Assembly (NCBI GenBank): GCA_028673005.1
Contig: CM054113.1
Coordinates: forward strand, 172,096,837-172,160,836
Reading direction: 5' to 3'
DNA length: 64,000 nucleotides
Origin: Tanypteryx hageni
Taxonomy: Eukaryota; Arthropoda; Insecta; Odonata; Petaluridae
The notes beneath the pieces were generated by a model, which worked only from the letters and a program-made list of their open reading frames with translations, did not search any database and was not told the origin of the DNA. A program made the translations under genes and the position numbers. Numbering within the stretch: the first letter of the stretch is position 1; every line of letters starts with the position of its first letter. Positions 22,334-32,008 of the stretch are shown one piece after another.

Positions 22334-22806
22334 TGTGGCCACCACATGACTTTTTCCATACCTGCCTGTAATATTTCTAAAAATTCCAAATAGGTTAAAT
22401 GATAATAAATATTTTAAGGAACTACGAGAAAAATTTAAAGAATACAAAGAACAGAAATAAACTCAAAACTGTAGCCTCTGATATTGGATATAGCCACGAA
22501 GCTCCAACTATTAAGAAAATAAAAAGGAGCGTTACTAACAATAAGACGTAACCAAGCGTAGTGTTTACAATAGTCGCCGGTAGGTGGCGTGGTGGTGGCA
22601 GCTAAAAAATTAGTTTTAAAAATATCTCTTAAACAATTCATTATATGGGAAAATGTTTCAAACAAATGTTGTAGAAAATTAAATTTTCTACAACATTTAT
22701 TCCTATACTTTTTCCATTCATAAAATATCAAAACAAATATTTAAAAAATGTGGTCATCAGATGACTTTCTCCATACCTGTTAAATTTCTAAAATTCCAAA
22801 TAGGTT
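22334..22806 (+). repeat. Tandem ~415-bp repeat, copy 1 and start of copy 2
   Basis: The unit start (ATGTGG-CA--A-ATGACTTT then CCATACCTG, TTCCAAATAGGTT) occurs at 22333 and at 22748. Copy 1 continues through GATATTGGATATAGCC and GTTGTAGAAAATTAAATTT. Copy 2 is cut at 22806 by a Penelope element and resumes at 23520. Confidence 0.7.
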
Positions 22807-23361
22807 ATGATGCTGGTGGACGTTTTCGGGTCTCGCAGCGTTGAGGACATAGCCAGAATTCTACGTAAAGAAAATATCGTCGTCCGGTTCAATGCGCTGA
22901 GAAAAATAAAAGAACATCCGTCTGCGAAAGATGCACTCGATCCTCGAACATCTGAAGGAGTCTACAGGATGCCATGCAGCTGCGGACAGGTGTACGTGGG
23001 ACAAACGGGACGATCTATTCGCTGCCGCTTAGCTGAACATAGACGGGTCATGACCAACAAACAATGGAGGTAGTCGGCCATGGGAGCACACCACCTCGGG
23101 CCCGGGACATAAAATCACGCTGGAAAAAACGAAACTGCTCGCGAAAGAACATCGTATTTCTCGAGGTTGAATCGCGAATGAAATGAAATCGAAAAACATC
23201 CCGTAAATTTCAACAGAGACGACGGGTTGCACATTAGCGCGACTTGTAAGCGACTATTCCAACGGAAAAGAAAACGGGAAGAAAAATCCGTCGCAGTAAC
23301 GACTGAAGAGAAAGGAATGGAAACTCGACCGAGGCAACGGTTAAAGTCAGGAAGGCACGAG
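22807..23361 (+). pseudogene. Penelope polyprotein C-terminus with GIY-YIG endonuclease
   Basis: The 88-codon ORF at 22807-23073 reads RKIKEHPSAKDALDP, then SEGVYRMPCSCGQVYVGQTG, RSIRCRLAEHRR: the zinc-finger-like cysteines and Y-x(n)-YVGQT core of Penelope GIY-YIG endonucleases. After frame breaks, the usual C-terminal block (EIEKHPVNFNRDDGLHISAT) follows at 23185-23250. The reverse transcriptase is missing. Confidence 0.8.
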
Positions 23362-23403
23362 TGAATATATAAGTAGACCCCTGCCATCGGAAATCACTTC
23401 ATC

Positions 23404-23441
23404 TCCTGAAGATGCAGGCTGCAATGCTTGCGAAGCGTCGA
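23404..23441 (+). ncRNA. Hammerhead-ribozyme-like motif in the Penelope terminal repeat
   Basis: CCTGAAGATGCAGG is followed by GCGAAGCGTCGAG. Penelope-like terminal repeats carry hammerhead motifs with CTGANGA and GAAA-CGTC core sequences. Here the second core reads GAAG, so cleavage activity is doubtful. A similar minus-strand motif is at 27741-27784. Confidence 0.4.
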
Positions 23442-23519
23442 GAATCAGCAATGTCCTCAACGCAGCGAAACCCGAAAACGTCCACCAGCATTCAACAAAG
23501 CTGCGAAAGCCTCCAACTC

Positions 23520-23790
23520 AGGTTAAATGATAATAAATATATTAAGGAACGGTGAGAAAAATTTAAAGCAAACCGCTTCTGATATTGCATATAGCCCCGA
23601 AGCTCCAACAATTAAGAAAATAAAAAGGAGCGTAAAATGTTTACAATAGTCGGCGGTAGGTGGTATGCTAAAACATAAAGTTTTAAAAATATCTCTTCAA
23701 CAATGCATTATTTGGGAAAATGTTTCAAACAAAGGTTGTAGAAAATTAAATTTCCTACAACTTTTTTCCAGTACGTTTAAAGATTTATCA
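23520..23790 (+). repeat. Tandem ~415-bp repeat, remainder of copy 2
   Basis: Resumes with AGGTTAAATGATAATAAAT and carries the same GATATTG-ATATAGCC, GAAGCTCCAAC and GTTGTAGAAAATTAAATTT blocks as copy 1. This confirms that the Penelope element split a pre-existing unit. Confidence 0.7.
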
Positions 23791-24545
23791 AATATTAAAG
23801 CAAATATTTCAAAACAAGATGGAAAAGTTTACTCCATAAATGGATTACACAGAGATTCCAAAGGCGTTCTTAATGGGAAATACGTATGGAACGGCATCGA
23901 AAGATTAGGTGATTCTCGAATTTTTATCCCGGAAACTATAGTCTCGGGGGCTGTCTTGTACTAAATGTTGTTCTCTATCCGAATATTTTTTAAAATCTAT
24001 ACCTCGCAGATAATATAAGAGAATGGGAGAGAAATATATGGATTTTCAATTGTTGTTTGCTGAGAGAACCGTCTTCGCGATCGATGTAAATAAAATATGC
24101 GATGTTTTGCTCGGGATTTTCTCGAATTTTTATCTCCAAAACTATAAGTCGTAATTATGTGGTCTCTGGACCATCTTGTAGTAAATGTTGTACTCTATCC
24201 GAATATTTTTTTAAAATCTATACCTTAAAGATCATATAAGAGCTAGGGAGATAAAAGTTTGATATTTCATTGTTGCTTGACCGATGCCATTTAACGAGAT
24301 ACGAGTATAAGTTCATTAAAATAATTATGTAAAGTGGAAGTTCTAATTGACGGATTCAGTTGAAAAAATCACAATTGGGCGATAAATTTTAATAAAGACC
24401 ATTCATACCTAATTAAATTAAAATCCGTCCAGCGGTTTAGGAGATGAAAGTTACGACGGACGGACGGAAGGACGGACCAGACGTGCCCATAAGGCGTTCC
24501 GCTATTACCGCTTCGCTGGTCAAGGACGCCTAAAAACGGATAAGT
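23790..24545 (+). repeat. Dispersed repeat B, copy 1
   Basis: Blocks CTCTATCCGAATATTTTT and CTTGTAGTAAATGTTG occur twice within it, and the end reads CATAAGGCGTTCCGCTATTA followed by CCGCTTCGCTGGT. The same order of blocks is seen at 49740-50240. Non-coding. Confidence 0.55.
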
Positions 24546-24850
24546 GAAAAGAGTAAACACCCACATTTGTTTGATCGATTTTTACCAAAAACTAATCAGT
24601 TCTTGTGCCTTTAACAGAAATGTCAAATATAAAATTTTGTGTTGATCTGATTAATAGTTTTTGAGTTAGAGCACCCACAAAATTCCTATCATAGACACAC
24701 ACAAAGACACACCCATAGACATCATCGAGAAAATAGTCAAAACGTGTTCAGGGGATCTTAAAACATGTATTTCCGTTGAAATCTCGAATTCGATTTTTTC
24801 ATGAAAACAATACTTTCGCTATACTTCGTATATGGAGAAAGTAATAAACG
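24545..24850 (+). repeat. Dispersed repeat D, copy 1, ending in a hairpin
   Basis: Ends with CTTTCGCTATACTTCGTATA followed by TGGAGAAAG, a stem-loop. A comparable end, TTCGTATACGAGAAAGTAA, is found at 40189-40207 after the LINE at 39467. Contains a run of ACACACA-type dimers near 24690. Confidence 0.35.
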
Positions 24851-25979
24851 ATCTGTTGCACCAAAACGTTCATGGTGAGGATGAGAGTGATGATGGCGTC
24901 GGAGAGGGATTAGCAGGATGTGGGCATGTCCTGGTGGTGGTGCCATGTGGTGAGGGCATAGAACTTGCAGTGTGTTATGAATAAGTAAATAAAACTGCCG
25001 AATTAAACATGAATAGTAAGCATAGTTGGCGTGCACGTGATTTCGTAACTTATGCAAATCAGCTACTTTACTTTTCGAGAGAAAGACACCGTTTAAAGAG
25101 GAGCGAGGAAATTCGACGGTTAATTTCCTTTCACGAATCCACAAGACGTTCCACGTCGTTCTCTTTTCCATTTAGCTGGACGTCTTTGACTATTATCAGT
25201 AAAATAACGAGCTATCTAAGAAAGAAAAGCGAACTTTGTCGGGAGATACGATTGTGCATCAGGTCCCGTGTATCGGGAGCAGGAGACAACAAACACCTAA
25301 ATTCTAACTGTTTCACCGATAGCTGATCTTGCTACATACCAAAATTTAGGCCGCGATTAAAAAATTTCACGTTCGTTTTTCACTGAATCTAGGCACTCGT
25401 TAACTTTTCAATGGATGATTTGAATGTTTAGTAAAAATAAAAATCTGACCAAATACTGATAACATTTTTTCCGCATATGTGCAACGACTTTTGTCTAATT
25501 ATTTATAAAATTTATTTTCATTATGCGTAGCTTAATATAAAAATCGAAGTAACATTTTCCCCGAAATTCATATAAAATATATACGTAAAGGTAAAGTTCT
25601 TCAGTCAAAAAAATGTTTTAGGCATTTAAAAGTTGTCTTGGACATTTCTTTCACCCGAGCTCACTAATTAATATTTGACCCCACAAAATTCATTACCGTA
25701 TAAAAGATTGCCTCATCTCACACTTAGATCGCAATAACGTCAAAGACGGGTCTATTCTTGTCTCGTGACAACATAAAAGAACTAAAAGTATTTCACGCGT
25801 GTTTTAGCGGATGATTTAGAGCAGCGAGTGAATGGCACCGCGATTCCGATGAAACGCGCTGTAAATATTCCACCGCAGAGATGTATCGAAGATTCATAAG
25901 CGAACTCAACATTCTCGAGAGAAATATTCAAACAAATCGCTGACGTCTATCACAAGAGGGAAACAAATCCGAACGTTAC

Positions 25980-26063
25980 CTGATCTTTAAAATTTAGAGC
26001 TGATCTCCTATGTGATGTACCGGAGCGCCGTGCGGACACGAACGGAGTAACGATCACCACTGA
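25980..26063 (-). promoter_or_regulatory. Possible 5' exon and promoter of the SLC46-like gene
   Basis: On the minus strand a TCAGTGG initiator-like element near 26063 is followed by about 80 bases ending in ATCAG and a GTAACG donor at 25979. The surrounding 26000-26350 is richer in CpG than its neighbours. A matching acceptor (TATACAG at 20904-20910) precedes exon 1. All elements are short, so this is only a suggestion. Confidence 0.25.
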
Positions 26064-26367
26064 CTGTTGAGAGAAAAAAAAGAAGACATGACTCCCTCTC
26101 ACTGGCCGAAGGTCTTTCATGAAGCGCGCGGGAAGTATGGGAGAAAACCCCCGGATAATGACGGATTGCTTTCAAATTCGTGGTCAGACATGAAAACATC
26201 ATCTTTGGAATCGGAAACCCGTTTCCCGATTTATCATTGACTCCATGGCTTTTTAAATGAACTAAAAAGCAGAAAACAAGACGATCGCCTACGTTTATGC
26301 GAACGACAGTGTTCGAAACCGCGACCAATCCATCGACAAGGATCTCAAATAACGCTTTATAATTATT

Positions 26368-26848
26368 ACGAGTTGTGGGTGCTTGCATACTGCAAGCACT
26401 AAAAAATCACCATACGCCAAGATCTAATCTCGTAAATAAATCAATGCGTCCTTCAGGGAAACTTGATCCACGTGGTTCCTATATGTATTAAATAATAAAT
26501 TCCACGAGTTTTAGCAGAATATATATAATTTTCCTCAAAATTAATTCCATAACCATAATTTCCAAATTCTCTAGGAATCGACTCGTATTTCAATTTTCGT
26601 AACTTAAATCACCCCGAATGAGCAATAGGAATAATCTACATTAACGCAATACCCTATACATTAATATTATTGAAAAATTAGGATATTTTGTGTTAAGATG
26701 ATGGCATCATCATCCTTGCCTTTACCACGTATTTGCAATAAAATCGCGAAATAGGCATTACGCCATTATATTTAACTAATGAAAAGAGTTAAAATTTCTC
26801 GTAAAGCTACGAAACACAACATTAAAATACTTTTCACTTATTACTAAA
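26368..26848 (+). repeat. Left arm of a large inverted repeat
   Basis: Begins ACGAGTTGT and a GTGCTTGCATACTGCAAGCA hairpin, then AAAAATCACCAT, GATCTAA-CTCGTAAATAAA, and ends in CATTAAAATACTT. It pairs, with mismatches and small gaps, with 28965-29445. Confidence 0.7.
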
Positions 26849-26929
26849 TTTCGTGTGTTAGTGTAATGTGGTCATCATAAGTTTACGTCGTCATTCAAAA
26901 TCAATGGCATAATCTATACTATAATTTCA

Positions 26930-27270
26930 AATGTTTGGATGTATGTTATGCTATACAAATCCACACCTTCAAAGATATCGTAACGACACTTGGCAGGATT
27001 ATAGGGGGCACCAAGGGAAAAACCGCATGTTAGTTTAAATTCCCGACAGATTTCCCATAAAAAGGTTATTCACATTTTTTTAATCCCCGTAAGATAACAC
27101 GTAAAAATTGACTTTTAAAAGTGCAGGCTTTCATTCATTTGCTTATATAAATTCGACAAATTGACGTAAGAACTTCGTACCTGCATAGTATTGAAGAAGA
27201 ATGATCATAGTTTCTTATACTAATCGTCTTTTTTCGTCTTTGCCTCGAAATCGCTCGCATTTTACGTTTA
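26930..27270 (+). repeat. Dispersed repeat A, copy 2
   Basis: Carries GTAAGATAACACGTAAAAAT, the AGTGCAGGCTTTCATT block and TTTTTCGTCTTTGCCTCGAA, in the same order as the other copies. Non-coding. Confidence 0.5.
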
Positions 27271-27740
27271 TTCCCATTAATCTAAAAGTGAAAGTTGTCC
27301 CTAAGTGATGATTATATGCTTGTAATTCAAGTATGTTGCGCTTACTGGATAAATGTCGGATTTCTAAGTTTAACCACTTTTGTTTTGCGAATAAGAAGGC
27401 TTCGGAGGCTCATGAAGTTTGGAAAACCGTTGCGTTTTCTGCATGATTTTAGGAAGTGAATGTCGGCGCCAATTGTTCTGATTTGGAAGGAAAGTTTGTG
27501 TAGGCGGTTTATCCCGCTTGTCTGGAGAGACATTGAAATTTATGAAAAGGGACGGTTGCGAGACACGGTGAAACAATACAATAGTAAATAAACAAAAACT
27601 TCTTCACCGTAAAAAGGAAGAGAATACTCACGCTGCAGGTTGCTGGTAAACACCGTCGCAGGACCTAAGTCAAAAGGAGACGCACACGCAGAAACATACA
27701 AAAGTCATTCACGCAGTAAACTCTAACAAAAAATTAAAAC

Positions 27741-27784
27741 TAGACACCGATGTTTCGACAGCTAAGCTCTCATCTTCAATAGTG
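27741..27784 (-). ncRNA. Penelope-type hammerhead-like motif, copy 2
   Basis: Minus strand reads TATTGAAGATGAGAGCTTAG followed by CTGTCGAAACATCGGTGTC. The GAAACATC and TGAAGATGAG blocks are those of Penelope terminal repeats; CTGA is altered to TTGA. It lies upstream of and opposite to the Penelope RT relic at 28000, as expected for an inverted terminal-repeat fragment. Confidence 0.45.
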
Positions 27785-27999
27785 TGGGGCGTAGGAGGGA
27801 GAAGGGGATATACATACAAATACGTAGAAGGAGCGACCGTTGGGGAGAGGGGGGAAAAAGTGAAAGGATTTGGAACGGTTAACTGAGTAGCTGAAAAACG
27901 GGGGAGTGGGGGATGGGACCTAAGTCATTGTTCATAGCCGTGTTTTTGTTTTTATGTATGTAGATGTTTCCTATGCATTTCGTATGCATTTTCCAAAAA

Positions 28000-28300
28000 C
28001 TTGTCTCCGATACGTAGATGACATTTTTGCAATCTTTGACACCAAAAGAAAGCATCCCTAATTTCATGCAACGCCTCAACCAACAATTCGACACGATAAA
28101 GTTTACACACGAAATAGAAAACAATAAATCTTTACTTTTCTTAGATTTGCTCATTACAAGAAAACATAACACACTGCAATTCAACATTTACAGAAAACCT
28201 ACACACACCAACACATATATTCATATGGTCTCTCACCACCATATCTTACATAAATTGGCTCCCTTCCACTCTATGATGCGCGCTCCTCTCCCCCTCCACC
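28000..28300 (+). pseudogene. Penelope-like reverse transcriptase relic
   Basis: LRYVDDIFAIFD at 28005-28040 carries the Penelope-type YVDD catalytic motif. After a frame change near 28045 the sequence continues RLNQQFDTIKFTHEIENNKS, LLFLDLLITRK, FNIYRKPTHTNTYIH and HKLAPFHSM, all in the order of Penelope RTs. It ends abruptly near 28285. The upstream RT part and GIY-YIG domain are absent. Confidence 0.8.
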
Positions 28301-28555
28301 CTACCCTTCGTCCTTCCGATGACACTTCCACCACACGGTTTTTCACGTCGCATTTTTCGGCGGGAAATTTGAAGGTTCCTCCGTTATTCTACAACCGTGT
28401 TATAAAGGTGATTATAAAAAGTGTTTCTGTTATTTGTCGTTGCGTTGTTATTTGTTGTTTTGCTATTATTTTTCGTTGGTTCAGAGGTGCAAACTTTTGT
28501 ATTCAAAATATATCTAATGAAATATATGCCTGAAAAATTAATGTTTTCAAGGTGA

Positions 28556-28595
28556 GATGAAATGCTTGCAGAATGCAAGCACAAGCTGCTTGTTA
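28556..28595. repeat. Short hairpin like those in the inverted-repeat arms
   Basis: TGCTTGCAGAATGCAAGCA is almost the same as the hairpins at 26378-26400 and 29415-29436, which shows that the sequence between the arms also holds a piece of this repeat family. Confidence 0.5.
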
Positions 28596-28964
28596 ATGAC
28601 ATATCATAAGTAAGAAGAGTCAATATAGTATAGACAGGAGGATACTAATGTTTAGGCACTTCCAGAATTGAATTAACATCAAGTTTATTCCCATAATCAT
28701 ATAAGTTAACTTATTCTAATTTTCAATATCATCCATATTATGACACATCATCAATATTTACTTCCGATAATATGTAAGATTTTACTGTATCCAAAACACT
28801 ATTTGCATCACGCACTGTGATTGAAGGTATCATAATTAATTGTAATTCTCATGAACTACTGAAAGTACAAACATGACGATTAAATTTGGGATATCGACTG
28901 TAGGAAGGAGCGAATAGGTTTGTTTTTCTCTAGGAATATAAGGGATCACAACAGGAGAAGTATT

Positions 28965-29445
28965 TAATGATGTGTTTTGTAGTTTTTCGAGAAATTTTTA
29001 ACGCTTTTCAATTGTTAAATATAATGGCATCATACCTATTTCGCGATTTTTTATCCAAGTACGTGCTAAAAGTATGAATGATGATGCCATAATCTTAACA
29101 CAAAATATCCTAATTTTTACATAAATTTAATGTGCAGGGTATTGTCTTAATGATGATTATTCTTATTGGTCATAGAGGGCGACCTGAGTGACGAATCTTG
29201 AAATACGAATATTTGAACACGAGCCGATTGCCAGAGAATTTGGAAATAACGGATAGTTTCCTTAATTTCACGGAAAATTATAAATATTCTGCTATTACTC
29301 ATGGAATTTATTATCTAATACATAATACGTTCCACGTGGCTGAAGTGTTGTTGCCCCGGGTATCGCGTTGGTTTATTTACGAGTTTAGATCTTAATATAG
29401 ATGGTGATTTTTAGTGCCTGCAGTATGCAAGCACAGACAACTCGT
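28965..29445 (-). repeat. Right arm of a large inverted repeat
   Basis: Reverse complement of 26368-26848 over about 480 bp, including the GCTTGCATACTGCAGGCACT hairpin, CTCGTAAATAAACCAACGCG and ATCGCGAAATAGGT blocks. Sequence outside the arms is not alike on the two sides. Confidence 0.7.
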
Positions 29446-29459
29446 ATCCGATATCCTAT

Positions 29460-29990
29460 CTTCCATTATAATAAAAAGCTATGTTTGTCGGTTGGTTGGT
29501 TGGTCCATGTCACGCTCTTCAAACGCGAATAACTCAATCAAATATGCAGATATAAACTTTAAATTTGCCAGGGATAATATACTCGGATATGAAAATGTTG
29601 TGACGAAGGAAAATTTACGAAAAACGTCCAGGGTTCGACTCTAGAGGATGATTTGCATTCCCGATAAGATAACACGTAAAAATCGACTTTTTGACGTGCA
29701 GGCATTTCTTCTTTTTGTGATTAAAATTAGAAAGGACTAATCTAAGATCTTAGAATATAAACCACTTTAAAGATAAAATTATAAGGTTTCTTATTCTGTT
29801 CATGTTTCCCTGCCTACAGTTCGAAATTATTTATGTTAAACGTTTAATTCACATATTTTGGGGAAATACTGCCATTTTAACGGGATGTTGCCATGCCTAC
29901 CGATTACATAGCTAAATCTCGAAATCCTACTGTTATCTCAACTCTTATAAGTTTAAGCGCGTATTGAAGGTTTTTAATACGAGAAGGAGA
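29460..29990 (+). repeat. Dispersed repeat A, copy 3
   Basis: Starts TCGGTTGGTTGGTTGGTCCA, then CGCGAATAACTCAATCAAAT, CAGGGTTCGACTC, CGATAAGATAACACGTAAAA and CGGGATGTTGCCATGCCTAC. It grades into a GA-rich stretch at 29975-30010. Confidence 0.55.
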
Positions 29991-30319
29991 GAAAGATGGA
30001 AGGAGAGGAAAATGATATTCTGCAAACAACATTCGTTGCGTTATTTACGAGAAGGAATACCGCAAGAGCTGAAATACTATTCAAAGAGATTAAAAATCGT
30101 AATAATGAGCTAAATTCAATATTAATGAAATAGAAATGATATGAAAATCTGAGGAACGTGCTGGACGTTTTAATAAACAAACCGAGCGTGTAAAAAATGT
30201 ATAGAGTGAAAGATTGTGCGATAGGTTACGGGAGTTAGGTAGAAGGTTGGAGGACTCGAGGACGGTTTGGGAAATAGGGAGAGAAAGAGAGGTTTAAAAG
30301 AATCACAATAATAATAATG

Positions 30320-31650
30320 AAAGGCTAATTTTTCGGTCAGTTGGTCTGAGTGTAACGTTATTAAAACGCGAATAACTCGATCAAGGAAGAAGATAGAAAA
30401 TTGAAATTTGGCAAAAATTTACATAATGAACTAATCAGAATTCGTTTACTTAGGGTTGACATGGTAATTTAAGAAATAACTGTTCGTTTGTGGCGTTATT
30501 TTGAGGGAGGAGGGATATATTGCCCTTCCTTCGAATAAATCTAATAAATTTTGATTTAATGAAGCAATATTTTATGTGGACTGAAAATTAAAAAAATATA
30601 TAATTCACATAATAGTATGTTTCAGAGAGTTGAATTATATTCTTGGTCTCATATTAATGCTTAATAAATGCACCAGCACTCTTAAAATATAGTTAACATT
30701 CATTGCAGTTCATGCAAGTATTTAGTTCACAGTAAGTTTCCTTTGATGGAAAATTGACTGTTCATTACCATTTTATCCTGTTTTTATGCGTAAGAGTAAA
30801 AAAATTAATTATTAAGTTAAATTCTATGCGTTCTAAATAATTTATAATTTGCACAAATATTTCAAGTAAATTTCTGTAGATTCTTCATACATTATATCTT
30901 ATTATTTATATTTTACTCTTATTTTCAGCAAATATTTGGATAAGAATTTGGCCTCACTGATAATAATTTTTAAACAGTATAACAAAGATAACTTTCAAAA
31001 ACACTGTTTTGATTATTCATGAAAGCTAAACCAGATAATAGCAAATTTTACTGATTTTTTATAACTCACGACCTTTAGATCTAGATCATTTTAAAGAAAA
31101 AATTACGTTTCATATCCTGTTCATCATTTTTCGTCTACACTTCGAAATTACTCATGTTAAACGGTTAGTTCGCATATTTTGGGGAAATCTTGACATTTTA
31201 TCGGGATGTTGCCTTGCCTACCAATTGCATTGTTAATTTTGGCAAACTAAAGTTGTCTAGCGTAATGTTTAAGAAATTAATATTCTTTTTTATATAAGAT
31301 TTGCATTTACGTATACCACTTTGAGAGAGATAGCTACATTTTTAGGGGAGAATGAGAAGGAGAATGTGAGGGAGAAAGGGAGGAGAATTGAGGGAGGAAG
31401 AGGGAGAATGGGAAGAAGTGAGGGTGAAGAATAAGAGGGAGAGAGGGATGTGCGATCTTCCGACCTAGACCGTTTTAAAGATAAATATATAAAGTTTCTT
31501 ATTTTATCGTCAAATTTCGTCTAGGATTTAAAATCGCTAAAGTTATACGTTTAAAACATATTTATTGGAAAATTTTAAGCTTTTTAACGATATGTGGCCT
31601 TGCCGACCGTGTCATTGATAAAGCTCGAGATTGTATCGTCGTCTCAACCC
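30320..31650 (+). repeat. Dispersed repeat A, copies 4 and 5
   Basis: CGCGAATAACTCGATCAAGG at 30367, then two successive 3' parts: GATCATTTTAAAGAAAAAAT to TCGGGATGTTGCCTTGCCTA (31083-31218) and GACCGTTTTAAAGATAAATA to GATATGTGGCCTTGCCGACC (31467-31609). A GA-rich stretch lies between them. Confidence 0.5.
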
Positions 31651-31679
31651 TTATACTATGTGCGTAAGGGGAGCGTGCT

Positions 31680-32008
31680 TTGAATGTTTTAATACGTGAG
31701 ATAGGAGCGAGAGGAAGAAAGAAGGAGAGAGACAGGATGAGTGAGACAGGATGAGAGAGAGGGAGGAAGACAGAAGGAGGGAGAGGGAGAGATATACAGT
31801 TCCTTATTAGAGCAAGATTGAGACCAGGAAGTCTATTTTTTAAGAGAAGGAGAGGGGGAGAGGGAGTGAGAAAGACAAAAGGAGAGAGAGGGAGGGAGAC
31901 AGAAAAGGAGGGAGAGATAGAGGTAGATAATGGTCTTTATTAGAGCGAGATTGAGACTAGGAAGTCTATTTTTCCAGAGAAGGAGAGTGGAGGAGAGGGA
32001 GGGAGGAT
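31680..32008 (+). repeat. Polypurine (GA-rich) tract with a ~122-bp tandem duplication
   Basis: GGGAGAGA-type purine runs dominate. The block TTATTAGAGC-AGATTGAGAC followed by -AGGAAGTCTATTTTT occurs at 31805-31843 and at 31936-31973. The tract continues on the far side of the LINE at 33990-34030, so the LINE entered it. Confidence 0.7.

Larger units (their letters stand above)
22807..23519 (+). mobile_element. 5'-truncated Penelope-like element
   Basis: 713 bp flanked by AGGTT at 22802-22806 and 23520-23524, a five-base target duplication. It contains the end of a Penelope ORF, including the GIY-YIG endonuclease, and a terminal region. A 41-bp sequence at 22810-22850 is repeated inverted at 23451-23491 (39 of 41 identical), fitting the inverted partial terminal repeats known from Penelope elements. 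A hammerhead-like motif lies at 23404-23441. Confidence 0.8.

Noticed and set aside
24758..25171. 137-codon minus-strand ORF with histidine-rich segment
   Set aside because: No recognisable domain, no splice context; overlaps a dispersed repeat end and simple GATGG-type repeats.
26008..26388. 126-codon minus-strand ORF as a protein
   Set aside because: No family signature, and its 5' part overlaps the left inverted-repeat arm; its 3' part is better viewed as a possible untranslated exon.
26378..26420. Helitron 3' terminus (hairpin followed by CTAA)
   Set aside because: Homology between the two inverted arms continues on both sides of the hairpin, so the hairpin is internal and does not mark an element end.
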